From JALZUR01 sp965205365 (lineage in GTDB: Bacteria; Bdellovibrionota; Bdellovibrionia; Bdellovibrionales; UBA1609): a DNA stretch of 64,000 nt. Of this stretch, positions 35,244 through 43,604 are shown in pieces. Location of the stretch: the NCBI GenBank assembly GCA_965205365.1, contig CBDBGT010000013.1, positions 310,001-374,000 of the forward strand. Direction: 5' to 3'. Both the position numbers and the translations under genes were made by a program. How positions within the stretch are numbered: position 1 is the stretch's first letter; every line of letters starts with the position of its first letter. The notes below the pieces were generated by a model. The model did not search any database. It saw only the letters and a list, made by a program, of their open reading frames with translations, and had not been told where the DNA came from.

Positions 35244-35271
35244 GCCAGATTTAAAAAGTCTAAGCTCGGGT

Positions 35272-35277
35272 TAAATA
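35272..35277. repeat. Target-site duplication, right copy (TAAATA)
   Basis: TAAATA directly follows the right inverted repeat ending at 35271, matching 32878-32883. Confidence 0.6.
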
Positions 35278-35474
35278 ATGCCCCTAAGCTTCTCTCCTGC
35301 TATTTTTAATTTCTTCCAATGCTTTAATTAAAAGAATCAATACTAAAAGTTACACTTAAATTTTCAAAGATATGACAATAGTCTAACCTCTAAAGTCACT
35401 ACTTATAAGCATTTTTTAGCTAAACCTTAATTTTACAAAAAGCCTATTTAAGCTTAACTAGAAATTTAAAAAAA

Positions 35475-36638
35475 CTAAATATATGATTTGCTCTTAATTT
35501 TTCCTAAAATGATTTTCTCAGGCATAAGTGGATCCTTTGGGTTTACTGAAAATAAAGACTGTTGCTCACAACGCACTTTATTCTTAATTAAAAATTTTAA
35601 AATATTAGCAAGCTTTTTATTCCTCTTATCTTGAAAAAATGGATCATTTGCTAAAACATCCTTAGCCTTTTTAAGAGCTCTTAGTTCAGAAGCATCTTTA
35701 TCTTTTACTTCATAATAATGAAGACCGTATTTTTTAATATCTTCTGGAAGAACGCCTAAAAACCTAACATTTGGAGCAGAAAAGTCAGAATTTCTAACTA
35801 GACTTGCTGCTGATCCAGCCTTAAGGGTTCTAAAAATATTCTGCATTGTATAAGCATCAAGGTCTCCGAAAAAATATATAGGAATTTTTAATTGATCTTG
35901 AATAAGTTTACACCAGCCCCTTACACCATTTGAGGGAACTCCTTGAGCACCTAAAAGCACACATTTATTTCGCTTTGTAAAACCATTTGAGACCAATGTG
36001 TTTGCTGTACCCTCTGACTCCACAACTAAACAAAAATCAATTTTTGACTTTGCTTTTAACACTAAAGACTGTGGTTTATTTTTAGGTTGAAAGGGTGTTG
36101 TTCCTAGTGAGTCAAGATTAATAACAGCTTTTGTTCCATCTGGTAAAGTCTCTGTCACTTGAAGTTGTTGAGAATATGTCTGACCCCCACGATCATTGGC
36201 AAAACAATTCATCTCTTCTCTGTAAGCTTCAAGCATATCAGTGATAAAATCAATAATAGCATCGGATTCAGGTTGATCATCAAAATCAATGGGTTTTAAA
36301 TTTGGATCAGACTTAACTAAGCCTTTAGCCATATAGTAAAGCTCTCTTTTTGTGTTCACAGCTCCCGTCTTAACGTTGTTTAAAAGAATTTCTAATAAAA
36401 AAACTGTCCTCGCTAATTTTTGAACTGAAGACACATTTAGTTCAGACCTTACAATCTTATCTCCAGGAGTTAGGTATCCAACTTTAGGATTATACTTAGC
36501 ATTGTCTAAAGAGCATTTAACGGCATGAAGAACCGGTCTTTCTGCTATCTCTAAATTCCGCAGCATATTTTCACAAAGCTGTTGAGCTTTTTTAGCAATT
36601 TCACCACTTGTTTTAGATTTTCTAGTTTTTACCGCCAT
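35475..36638 (-). CDS. top6A: DNA topoisomerase VI subunit A
   Basis: Spo11-like type IIB subunit that makes the double-strand cut. 387 residues. The catalytic Tyr lies in TKRELYYMAKG (Tyr101/102; family motif .R.(I/V/L)YY). Toprim motifs: VVESEGTANTL (Glu207/209) and FFGDLDAYTMQNIFRTLKAG (Asp259, Asp261). Its ATG shares a base with the stop of the B subunit gene (TAATG), so the two are cotranslated. Topoisomerase VI is standard in archaea and plants but restricted to few bacteria; acquisition by transfer is likely. Basic N-terminus (KTRKSKTSGE). Confidence 0.92.
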   Translation of the reverse strand: MAVKTRKSKTSGEIAKKAQQLCENMLRNLEIAERPVLHAVKCSLDNAKYNPKVGYLTPGDKIVRSELNVSSVQKLARTVFLLEILLNNVKTGAVNTKRELYYMAKGLVKSDPNLKPIDFDDQPESDAIIDFITDMLEAYREEMNCFANDRGGQTYSQQLQVTETLPDGTKAVINLDSLGTTPFQPKNKPQSLVLKAKSKIDFCLVVESEGTANTLVSNGFTKRNKCVLLGAQGVPSNGVRGWCKLIQDQLKIPIYFFGDLDAYTMQNIFRTLKAGSAASLVRNSDFSAPNVRFLGVLPEDIKKYGLHYYEVKDKDASELRALKKAKDVLANDPFFQDKRNKKLANILKFLIKNKVRCEQQSLFSVNPKDPLMPEKIILGKIKSKSYI

Positions 36639-38329
36639 TACCTTTTAGCCTTTCTTTTTTTCTTCTTAGCCATTTCCTTTTTTGGCCCAGGATCTTCACT
36701 ATTTTGAGCTCCTTTTTTCTGTTTAACCTTAAGCTTACCCAAACGGTCTTCAGCCTGCTGCAATTCTTCTTTAGCAAATTCGGTATCTTCACCTAAAATT
36801 TTAGCCAATCCTTTAGAGGCTCTTTTTTTTCTAGCTATACTCGCACTTGTAATATTAGCTAGCCCTTGAACTAAAATAGGGCCAAATTTAGCAATATGTT
36901 TCTTTTTTCTCTCTAAATCTATGGCTTTAAACTCGCGTTTTATATGACGTGAAAGCTTTTGTCCTGCTTGCATAAGCGCAAGCCTAATTTCTTCAATGAG
37001 TTCATCTGAAGAATCAATGGTTTCTTTTGATGCGTTTTTAAATTTAATAAATGGTGATGTAACAGAAACTGCAAAAACATAAGGGCCTTTAGGAAGATTG
37101 CTTTTTGACTGCACTAGCCCGTATGATTTCCAATTTATAGACTCTACAGATTTTGTAATGGCACAAGAAGCTTTATCAAATTGTAGAGGAACTCTATTTG
37201 CAAACCTTAAAAGTTGAATAAAATCCTCTTCTTTTCCTCTATTTAAAAACCTAGCAATGGCAACCTCAATAACAACAGGCTTAAAATCACAAATTCTTGG
37301 CTTTCTAGTCACAACAGACAAGAAATCTACATCTCCAAGTTTTGAAATACTTTTTGCTAAACCGTCCTCACCTACTGTTAAAACCGATTTTGTAGACGGA
37401 CTTTGAAGTGGAGCACCCTGAATAGCTTGAAAAATAGCTTTATATTCAATGTCTTTAATTTTCTTTAAACCCTGCTTAAGCCATGATTTTTTAAGACCGT
37501 GCTTTAAAAGCTCTTTTAGTGCTGTATCTGTAACTCTAGAAAAAGCAGTTTTTAAATACTTTTCTAAAGTGATGTTCCCATACAATAGAGTATGAGTCAT
37601 AAACTCACCTAACTTCATAGTATGAGGATGGGGTAAGGTTGCTGGTGGAATTTGAGGCACAAAATCAGATACTCTTTCTATTGAAACCCATTCTTGATCA
37701 TGAACTTTATAATTTAGTGTTAAGTGAGGATTTACTAAAGCCGTTCCCTCTAAATAAGTTAAAAGCCCCCCATCTCCATTTAACTGAAGTCGCCCATCGA
37801 TTTTAAATTCAACAGCGATACCATGTTTTTTCGTCCAATCCATGGCTTTTTTTTCCTTAATAACACCCCTATTTGCCTTAATATCTACGTCTACTTTAAG
37901 CTTTACTGCCTTTTTCATAGTGACTGTTTTACTAATTACAGTAACCCCAGCAGCATTTGTTAACTGCGCCCATGTAGTTGCTGCAGATATGCCAATACCT
38001 TGCTGCCCTCTAGAACACTGTCCTCTACCAAATTTTGATGATGCTAAATACTCTCCAAAAACCCGTGGCACATCCTCTGGCCTTAAACCCGGCCCATTGT
38101 CCTCTATATAAACACGAATTAAATCTGTGTTTTTACCTCCACCTTTTCCAATTTTTTCAACTTCTATAGTCAGTTCAGGTAAAATCCCATTTTCTTCACA
38201 AGCATCTAAAGAATTGTCCACAGACTCTTTTAAAGTGGTTAAAACAGCCTTAGTGGAAGATGAAAAACCTACTTGCTGCAAGTTTTTTGCAAAATACTCT
38301 GCTGTACTACTTGATGTGATTCTAGACAA
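36638..38329 (-). CDS. top6B: DNA topoisomerase VI subunit B
   Basis: GHKL ATPase subunit that captures and passes DNA through the break. 563 residues. Bergerat-fold motifs: LKESVDNSLDACEE (N box, about 33-46), EDNGPGL (76-82) and GQQGIGISAATTW (108-120). The transducer has a basic helix (KLSRHIKREFKAIDLERKKK). The C-terminal tail is Lys-rich (KKEMAKKKKRKAKR), longer than in many archaeal forms, possibly DNA-binding. It is the first gene of the top6B-top6A pair, with a TAATG overlap into top6A. An HNH endonuclease gene lies upstream on the same strand. Confidence 0.93.
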   Translation of the reverse strand: MSRITSSSTAEYFAKNLQQVGFSSSTKAVLTTLKESVDNSLDACEENGILPELTIEVEKIGKGGGKNTDLIRVYIEDNGPGLRPEDVPRVFGEYLASSKFGRGQCSRGQQGIGISAATTWAQLTNAAGVTVISKTVTMKKAVKLKVDVDIKANRGVIKEKKAMDWTKKHGIAVEFKIDGRLQLNGDGGLLTYLEGTALVNPHLTLNYKVHDQEWVSIERVSDFVPQIPPATLPHPHTMKLGEFMTHTLLYGNITLEKYLKTAFSRVTDTALKELLKHGLKKSWLKQGLKKIKDIEYKAIFQAIQGAPLQSPSTKSVLTVGEDGLAKSISKLGDVDFLSVVTRKPRICDFKPVVIEVAIARFLNRGKEEDFIQLLRFANRVPLQFDKASCAITKSVESINWKSYGLVQSKSNLPKGPYVFAVSVTSPFIKFKNASKETIDSSDELIEEIRLALMQAGQKLSRHIKREFKAIDLERKKKHIAKFGPILVQGLANITSASIARKKRASKGLAKILGEDTEFAKEELQQAEDRLGKLKVKQKKGAQNSEDPGPKKEMAKKKKRKAKR

Positions 38330-38400
38330 TTAAAGCTCCCTCACTCTAAGCCGTTAATTTAACAAAACATTAAGGCAAAGGTAGTATATCTATATCTGTT

Positions 38401-38673
38401 TTATTTTTCCAAGGTCATATCTACAGGAGTTTTAGATCGCTTTAAAACATTGCAGGTTTTACAGGCAATTACAGTATTTGATTTTGTTGATTTTCCACCT
38501 CTACTAATAGGTATTTTGTGGTCCATTGTTAAATCTTTTTTTTCAAATTTTTCCTCACAATAATAGCAGGTACCAACATTTACCCTATTGAGCCACCACT
38601 GAGTTTTCCTTAAAAGCCTAGCCTTAGTTCGCTCTTGAGAAGTGTGTTTTTTTAAAGGCACTTTAAACCACAT
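38401..38673 (-). CDS. HNH endonuclease
   Basis: 90 residues, a stand-alone HNH domain. Two Cys pairs (CYYCEEKF and CKTC) bind zinc and flank the active site LTMDHKIPISRGGKST. The first His is in MDHKIP and the Asn near KSNTVIACKTCN. A basic N-terminal arm (KKHTSQERTKARLLRKTQ) may bind DNA. It lies about 70 bases upstream of top6B on the same strand. Such small HNH enzymes occur in phages, mobile elements and host repair; the role here is unknown. Confidence 0.85.
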   Translation of the reverse strand: MWFKVPLKKHTSQERTKARLLRKTQWWLNRVNVGTCYYCEEKFEKKDLTMDHKIPISRGGKSTKSNTVIACKTCNVLKRSKTPVDMTLEK

Positions 38674-38787
38674 AAATTCTCTCTAACACTCTGCAGCAGT
38701 TAAAGCAAGTTTGTAAGACATTTGTTTACAGATTGATCTATTTTAGTTTTATTCATGGTTCATTTACTTTAAGAAAAGAGGTAGGAG

Positions 38788-39012
38788 ATGAAGACCTTAG
38801 AGCTTGAGGACAGGCTTACACGTGGCTTTTCAGAGTGCAAGGCGGCTGCCATTGACGTGACTGGAGCTGGAAACAATTTTGAACTAAGGCTATCCACACC
38901 AGATCTTTTAAAGATGTCTCGCCTAGAGCAACATCAGGCCGTTATGGCTCTTTTTAAAAAAGAACTTACCTCTGGTGAAATTCATGCATTAACTATTAAA
39001 TACGTTAAGTAA
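38788..39012 (+). CDS. BolA-family protein
   Basis: 74 residues. A BolA/IbaG-type alpha-beta domain: the N-terminal helix ELEDRLTRGF, then VTGAGNNFELRLSTPDLLKM, SRLEQHQAVMALFKKEL and the final strand EIHALTIKYVK. BolA proteins bind monothiol glutaredoxins through a bridging [2Fe-2S] cluster. The gene for a CGFS glutaredoxin begins 19 bases later, a classical pair. A ribosome-binding motif AGGTAGGAG precedes the ATG. Confidence 0.88.
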   Translation: MKTLELEDRLTRGFSECKAAAIDVTGAGNNFELRLSTPDLLKMSRLEQHQAVMALFKKELTSGEIHALTIKYVK

Positions 39013-39031
39013 ATAAAAAAAGGATTTTAAA

Positions 39032-39358
39032 ATGAACCTACCTACTAAAGTAAAAGAAAGTATTGAATCTGCGTTAAATAAAAAACCCATTTGTTTATTT
39101 ATGAAGGGCACACCAGATTTTCCACAGTGTGGTTTTTCCCAACGTGCTGTAGCACTATTAAATGAAGTTAAAGCAGAGTTTCATGCTGTAAACATCTTAG
39201 AAAATCAAGAGATTCGTGATGGAATTAAAATTTATGGTAATTGGCCAACAATTCCTCAACTCTATGTAAAAGGAAAACTTGTTGGAGGTTCTGACATTTT
39301 AATGGAGATGTATCAAGAGGGTGAATTAACTGAGCTAGTTAAAAAAGCTCAAACTTAG
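39032..39358 (+). CDS. grxD: Monothiol glutaredoxin (Grx4/GrxD type)
   Basis: 108 residues. The CGFS active site lies in MKGTPDFPQCGFSQRAV (Cys about residue 34), followed by the glutathione-binding WPTIPQLYVKG and GGSDILMEMYQEGEL. Such proteins bind a glutathione-ligated [2Fe-2S] cluster for iron-sulfur trafficking and iron sensing with BolA. It is cotranscribed with the BolA gene. Its 3' end overlaps the convergent 39339 gene by 20 bases. Confidence 0.92.
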   Translation: MNLPTKVKESIESALNKKPICLFMKGTPDFPQCGFSQRAVALLNEVKAEFHAVNILENQEIRDGIKIYGNWPTIPQLYVKGKLVGGSDILMEMYQEGELTELVKKAQT

Positions 39359-40301
39359 CTTTTACTTCTTCAAACTCTTTAATGAATTTATTAATAATTT
39401 CTTTACAGGTAAGAATTTCTTTAACCTCACCTACTGACTGCCCAGCACTCCAAACATTATTCCATGAGTATTTTTTTTTAATTTTTAAACCACCTTTCAT
39501 AAATTTATACCTAATATATTGAGAAATTTTTCCTTTCAAAGAATTGTCCCATTGATAAAATTTTTCGGATTCTTTAGTCTTTAAAATTGAAGCGTTTACT
39601 CCAGATAATGCTTTTGACATAAAAATATCTTCAGGACAGGAGTTCACTATTGAATCTTTATAACTTTCATCAACCTTTGCTTCATGACTTGCAATAAACC
39701 TTGTCCCTACACTTACAGCAGATGCACCTAATACCAATGATGCTGCTAACTGTTCACCATTAGAAATTCCCCCAGTAGCTATAATTAAGATGTTAGGAAA
39801 CATTTTCTTAAAAAACGGTAACGAGCAAAATGGCGACAATGTGCCTCCATGCCCTCCAGCACCTACACTCACAACAATTAAACCATGGACACCAGCATTT
39901 ACAGCCTTTTTGGCATGTTTTTTATTGATAACATCACAAACAACCTTAATCCCTAAAGGTCTTGCTTTTAACAACAAATCTTGAGGGTTTCCTAAAGAAG
40001 AAATGATTAAAGGAACTTTATGCTTAAAAACAACTTTCATATCAGCTTTAAGCCTTTTATTGGATGCATGTAAAATTAAATTTACTCCAAAAGGCAACTG
40101 ACCAACTCTGTCTTTAATTTTAATAATCCATTGGTCTAGCTCCTCTGTGGTCCTGCAGTTTAGTGCTGGAAAAGTTCCTACCCCTCCTGCTAACGTAGTC
40201 TCTATAACTATTTTGGGGTTAGAAACTAAAAACATAGGGGCTGCTATAATTGGATACTTACAACCCATGGTCTGTGTAAAATCTGTATTTATTTCTTTCA
40301 T
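39339..40301 (-). CDS. Nitronate monooxygenase/2-nitropropane dioxygenase family flavoprotein
   Basis: FMN TIM-barrel enzyme that oxidises nitronates. ATG 40301 (MKEINTDFTQTMGCKYPIIA) is preferred over the TTG at 40331. 320 residues. Motifs: PIIAAPMFLVSNPKIV (N-terminal strand), FPALNCRT, HGLIVVSVGAGGHGGTLSPF (the GAGGHGG phosphate loop) and IATGGISNGEQLAASLVLGA. The substrate may be another compound, since the family includes enoyl-ACP-reductase-like members. A TATAAT 7 bases before the ATG without a ribosome-binding site suggests a leaderless mRNA. Convergent with grxD, overlapping by 20 bases. Confidence 0.85.
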   Translation of the reverse strand: MKEINTDFTQTMGCKYPIIAAPMFLVSNPKIVIETTLAGGVGTFPALNCRTTEELDQWIIKIKDRVGQLPFGVNLILHASNKRLKADMKVVFKHKVPLIISSLGNPQDLLLKARPLGIKVVCDVINKKHAKKAVNAGVHGLIVVSVGAGGHGGTLSPFCSLPFFKKMFPNILIIATGGISNGEQLAASLVLGASAVSVGTRFIASHEAKVDESYKDSIVNSCPEDIFMSKALSGVNASILKTKESEKFYQWDNSLKGKISQYIRYKFMKGGLKIKKKYSWNNVWSAGQSVGEVKEILTCKEIINKFIKEFEEVKAKFELF

Positions 40302-40404
40302 GGAAAGTATTATACCTACATAAACTGACAAAAGTCTTATTTATTTTACTTATTAAAAACCATTATTTTCTCGATAAGTTATTAGACAATAAGGGAGTTT
40401 AAAC

Positions 40405-40767
40405 TTGAATATACTTCTAGCAGAAGATGACCATAACATAGCCATGATTGCTGTTATGGCTCTTGAAACTTTTGGAGGACACAATGTCACTCATACTGAT
40501 GATGGTGAAAAAGCTTATAATCTTATAAAAAAGAATGCCTATGATATCATTTTACTTGATGAAATGATGCCTAAAATAAATGGCCTAAAAGTTTGTAAAA
40601 CTCTAGTTGCAGAAGGCCTTAAAACGCCTATTATTTTTTTAAGTGCAAAATCACAACTAACAGACATTAATCTTTTTAAATCTCTTGGCTCCGGCTTTAT
40701 TCCAAAACCTTTTAACCCCTCTACTCTTTGTACTGAAATTGAAAAAATACTCGGTGAAATTCCATGA
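40405..40767 (+). CDS. Single-domain response regulator (CheY-like)
   Basis: 120 residues, receiver domain only. LLAEDD carries the acidic pocket (Asp8, Asp9). The phosphorylated Asp is Asp52 in IILLDEMMP. Ser80 of LSAKS and Lys101 in PKPFNP complete the active site. The start is TTG, supported by AAGGGAG 6-7 bases upstream. The TGA overlaps the ATG of the next gene (ATGA), a histidine kinase, so the two are cotranslated. No output domain, so the target is a protein or a downstream phosphotransfer step. Confidence 0.9.
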   Translation: MNILLAEDDHNIAMIAVMALETFGGHNVTHTDDGEKAYNLIKKNAYDIILLDEMMPKINGLKVCKTLVAEGLKTPIIFLSAKSQLTDINLFKSLGSGFIPKPFNPSTLCTEIEKILGEIP

Positions 40768-42116
40768 GTATACGAACAAAATTTTTCTTGGTTATTTTTC
40801 TCTGCTTTGGAGGAGTTTTAAGTACTGGGTATCTTGGATTCAGCTCTTATAAAAATTTAAAAAAAATCAATGCAAAATTAGAACAATCTACTAAGGTTAA
40901 GGGTCTTCTTAGAGAAGTCGCAAACTCCAAATTTCGACCTGTACTTAAAAAACGCTTAGACGGCTATATTAATAGGCTAACTCCTGAATATAGAAACACC
41001 TCTATAATGAGCATTATAAATGCATATAAGAAGAAAGACCACGGCCTTTTAAACTCTAAAATTTCAATGTTTAAAAAACAAGAAGGTAACTATATTAAAC
41101 ATTTAAAGAGCAACCTGACCATTCATGAAAGCCGTATACAGTCCTTAACCTTAGCTTTTATTATAACCTTATGCTTATCATTTTTCCTCATTACAAAACT
41201 AGTATTAAACTCCACACTTAAACCTTTAAAGGTGCTAAGCAACCGAATGGTTGATTTTTTAAACAATAGGTACACTTATAAATTTAGAACCCCTAAGAGA
41301 AATGAGATTGGAGAGCTTGAATTAAATTTTCACTCTCTTGCCCAAAGGGTTTTAAATAACATTGAAGATTTAAAAGCACTTGATTCTGCAAAAAGTGATT
41401 TCTTAAATATTGCAAGTCACGAACTAAAAACCCCTTTAACCTCTATAAAGGGCTCTCTTTCTCTACTCCGCACTGGTGTAGATAAACTTTCTTCTAAAAA
41501 ATCTAAGCACCTTTTTGAAATTGCAGAGAATGAAACTGATAGGCTTATTCGTTTAATTAATGATTTATTAGACCTTGCTAAAATTGAGGCTGGAAAGTTT
41601 CCTTTAAAAAAAGATTGGATTCCCATTGATGAGGTTATTGAAACCACTTTGTACAGTCTTGAGGGAATATCTAAAACAGCAAATGTTTCTTTAACCTACA
41701 CATCAGGTCAATGCAAAATAGTTGAGGTGGACAAAGACCAAATTCAACAAGTCCTCACAAATCTTGTTTCAAATGCCATAAAATACTCTCCTGAAAATGG
41801 AACTGTAACCATTACAATAAATATTGATAAAAATAATTATTTAAAAGTTGAAGTAAGAGATGAAGGCCTTGGAATTTCTCCTGATGATCAAAAGCTTATT
41901 TTTGAAAAATTCAGACAAGCTTCAGACCCCTCAAACCCAATAGTTAAGGGCACAGGGCTAGGGTTAGCCATTGCAAAAGCTGTAATTAAAGAGCACAGCG
42001 GCACAATGGGTGTTCACTCACAAATAGGAAAGGGAAGTTCTTTTTATTTTACTCTACCTAATTGGAAACAAAGTGCTGTGATAATTGATTTTAATGAAAA
42101 AAGTAAGGCTGCTTAG
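40764..42116 (+). CDS. Membrane histidine kinase
   Basis: 450 residues. The first membrane helix is at about 7-25 and the second at about 128-149, with a ~100-residue periplasmic sensor between them. A HAMP-like linker (about 150-205) follows. HisKA has the H box SHELKTPLTSIKG with His219. HATPase motifs: NLVSNAIKYSP (N box), VRDEGLGIS (G1), FEKFRQAS and GTGLGLAIAKAVI (G2). The sensor has no recognised domain and no known ligand. It lies between a CheY-like gene (4-bp overlap) and an Hpt gene, forming a complete phosphorelay operon. Confidence 0.92.
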   Translation: MSIRTKFFLVIFLCFGGVLSTGYLGFSSYKNLKKINAKLEQSTKVKGLLREVANSKFRPVLKKRLDGYINRLTPEYRNTSIMSIINAYKKKDHGLLNSKISMFKKQEGNYIKHLKSNLTIHESRIQSLTLAFIITLCLSFFLITKLVLNSTLKPLKVLSNRMVDFLNNRYTYKFRTPKRNEIGELELNFHSLAQRVLNNIEDLKALDSAKSDFLNIASHELKTPLTSIKGSLSLLRTGVDKLSSKKSKHLFEIAENETDRLIRLINDLLDLAKIEAGKFPLKKDWIPIDEVIETTLYSLEGISKTANVSLTYTSGQCKIVEVDKDQIQQVLTNLVSNAIKYSPENGTVTITINIDKNNYLKVEVRDEGLGISPDDQKLIFEKFRQASDPSNPIVKGTGLGLAIAKAVIKEHSGTMGVHSQIGKGSSFYFTLPNWKQSAVIIDFNEKSKAA

Positions 42117-42126
42117 GAGTTTTAAA

Positions 42127-42414
42127 ATGAATTTTGATGATATAATAAAACAAATAAAAACTAAGTATATTAATGATCTAGCTATTAAAATTGAAAAACT
42201 AACAGTACTTGTAGAGAATAAAGATTTCACTAATTTAGAAAAGTTTTTTCATCAACTTAAAGGCAGTGGTGCGTCTTATGGCTTTCCAGAATTTAGTGAG
42301 TTTGGTGCTAAATATGAGCAAAAGATAAAGGAAAAAACCCTCACCAACGGAGAAATCAATGGCCTAAGCCATGAGTTTAGTGCTCTTTATAAGAAGCACC
42401 GTATTAACCCATAA
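42127..42414 (+). CDS. Histidine phosphotransfer (Hpt) protein
   Basis: ATG 42127 with AGGAG upstream gives 95 residues; a frame that opens at 42085 inside the kinase gene is less likely. Four-helix Hpt domain with the phospho-accepting His42 in FFHQLKGSGASYGF, and a Gly/Ala-rich turn afterwards (EFGAKYEQ). It would pass phosphate between receiver domains. It begins 10 bases after the kinase gene, completing a regulator-kinase-Hpt unit whose final target is not in the window. Confidence 0.85.
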   Translation: MNFDDIIKQIKTKYINDLAIKIEKLTVLVENKDFTNLEKFFHQLKGSGASYGFPEFSEFGAKYEQKIKEKTLTNGEINGLSHEFSALYKKHRINP

Positions 42415-42451
42415 AGAAGTGACACCAAGGATCTAGTAAAAAATTTAAGCA

Positions 42452-42625
42452 TTAAGCAAACTCCCTGATATTTGTTTTTCCATAAATTTCAAAAAATTCT
42501 TTAAGTTTGAGTTCAAGCCCAGCCTTTAGTTTAAATGGACTTAGCCTTGTTTTCTTTTCCATAAAAACTTTTCTCTCATAGCTATTTAAAACACCACTGT
42601 CTAAAACTCTTGGACCATTTCGGTG
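42452..42625 (-). pseudogene. Coding remnant next to an IS-end-like repeat
   Basis: The minus strand is open for ~58 codons, ending in TAA at 42452. It reads NGPRVLDSGVLNSYERKVF, then KKTRLSPFKLKAGLELKLKE and FFEIYGKTNIREFA. An internal ATG at 42562 would give 36 residues. Family not recognised. Its upstream end abuts the 33-bp repeat, so it may be the tail of a gene cut by an old insertion. Confidence 0.35.
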
Positions 42626-42647
42626 TCATTAATAATGGATCAATTCG
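42615..42647. repeat. 33-bp dispersed repeat, copy 2
   Basis: It matches 1711-1743 at 30 of 33 bases, including the identical core GTCATTAATAATG and the end ATCAATTCG. Located in gene-free DNA beside a coding remnant. It looks like one end of an IS of the type that has repeated end units. Confidence 0.5.
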
Positions 42648-42995
42648 CCAATGAAGATGTGATCGATGCTGATTTTAAGGATGTCGATTGATTAAGCTGA
42701 TTTGTCTGCGGTTGACTTGTTGAAAATGTGATGATGATTTACTTTCAAAAAGAGGGCTTTACGGCCCTCGTTAGTGCAAGTAATTCTGTGTAAAAACCAA
42801 AGGCCTAGCTTTAAGTTTCTCATTTCTAATTTGTGTTAAGGCATATAAACCTCTAGCTTCCTGTTTTTTGTAAGATCAAAAGGGCCTTAACTATCTATGA
42901 ATTAGAAACATGGCATTATTTACATTAAATGTGTAATCATTACTATACATCCTGTCTTAAGGTGAATATAATTTCACTCATTAAAGGAGAAACCA

Positions 42996-43604
42996 ATGAA
43001 ACTTATTATATGCATACTCTTAGCATCTTTGTTCACTTACAACGCTCAAGCGCAAAAGCCTATAAGAAAGTTAGCCACTGATGTTTCGAGTTTAATTAAG
43101 CAACACATACAAGAGCTTCCTCGTGAAAATAAAAGAGAAATTAGATCTCTTTTAAAAGAGATAAAATATATTTTCAAAACTAATGGTATAGTTCCAGAGA
43201 ACAAAAGAGGTGATTTAGTATGTAAATCTAAAGGGGACATTGGTTTTGCTGTTTTTGATAAAAGAAATAATCAGTTTGTTGATGGCTACTATAATAAAAA
43301 TGCTATGCAATGTTCAAAATCAATAGCGAGTGTTAGAAATAATTTGATATGCGTCATTGGGAAGAAAAAACAAAACGGTTTTGCTGTTAGAAATATCAAC
43401 ACGCTAAGTTTTGTAAGTGAATATTATGCAACTTCTTTTCGGCAATGCGTTCAAAGTATTGATATGATGAGAAATAACCACATATGTGTGGGAAGAAAAG
43501 TAAACGGAAATGTAAAGTTTGTTCGCTATGATATACTAAATAATGACTTTTTAGATAGTAAATATTCTCTAAGCTTGAGCGAATGCAATATATTGCTCCC
43601 ATAA
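42996..43604 (+). CDS. Secreted protein with three Cys-containing repeats, unknown function
   Basis: 202 residues. Signal peptide MKLIICILLASLFTYNAQA with Ala-X-Ala cleavage. An AAAGGAG site stands before the ATG. After ~50 helical residues come three ~45-residue repeats, each opening with a Cys (LVCKSKGDIGFAVFD, LICVIGKKKQNGFAV, HICVGRKVNGNVKFV) and each carrying a second Cys before an S..S segment (MQCSKSIASVRNN, RQCVQSIDMMRNN, SECNILLP). Disulfides within repeats are plausible. No family recognised. It stands alone between gene-free stretches. Confidence 0.7.
   Translation: MKLIICILLASLFTYNAQAQKPIRKLATDVSSLIKQHIQELPRENKREIRSLLKEIKYIFKTNGIVPENKRGDLVCKSKGDIGFAVFDKRNNQFVDGYYNKNAMQCSKSIASVRNNLICVIGKKKQNGFAVRNINTLSFVSEYYATSFRQCVQSIDMMRNNHICVGRKVNGNVKFVRYDILNNDFLDSKYSLSLSECNILLP

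Larger units (their letters stand above)
32884..35271. mobile_element. IS982-type element with a dead transposase and passenger toxin-antitoxin genes
   Basis: Ends: ACCCGAGCTCAGACTTTT at the left and, read inward on the other strand, ACCCGAGCTTAGACTTTT at the right (one mismatch in 18). Both ends abut TAAATA, so the whole 2388 bases behave as one insertion. The N-terminal part of an IS982 transposase lies at 32988-33320 and the C-terminal part at 34680-35243, on the same strand. About 1.35 kb between them carry two intact minus-strand genes. The outer ends are still well matched although the transposase is broken. The passenger DNA either inserted into the IS after it landed, or moved with it in trans. 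Confidence 0.7.
42415..42995. other. Gene-poor stretch with mobile-element remnants
   Basis: About 580 bases with no intact gene. It contains a coding-like minus-strand fragment (42452-42625), a copy of the dispersed 33-bp repeat (42615-42647) and a GAGGGC/GCCCTC hairpin near 42757 without a T tract. The last ~40 bases lead to the 42996 gene. Confidence 0.5.

Noticed and set aside
32884..35271. Prophage or integrative element at this site
   Set aside because: No integrase, phage structural or conjugation genes; the outer ends are those of an IS982-type element.
42750..42775. GAGGGC/GCCCTC hairpin as a terminator
   Set aside because: No T tract follows and no intact gene ends just before it.
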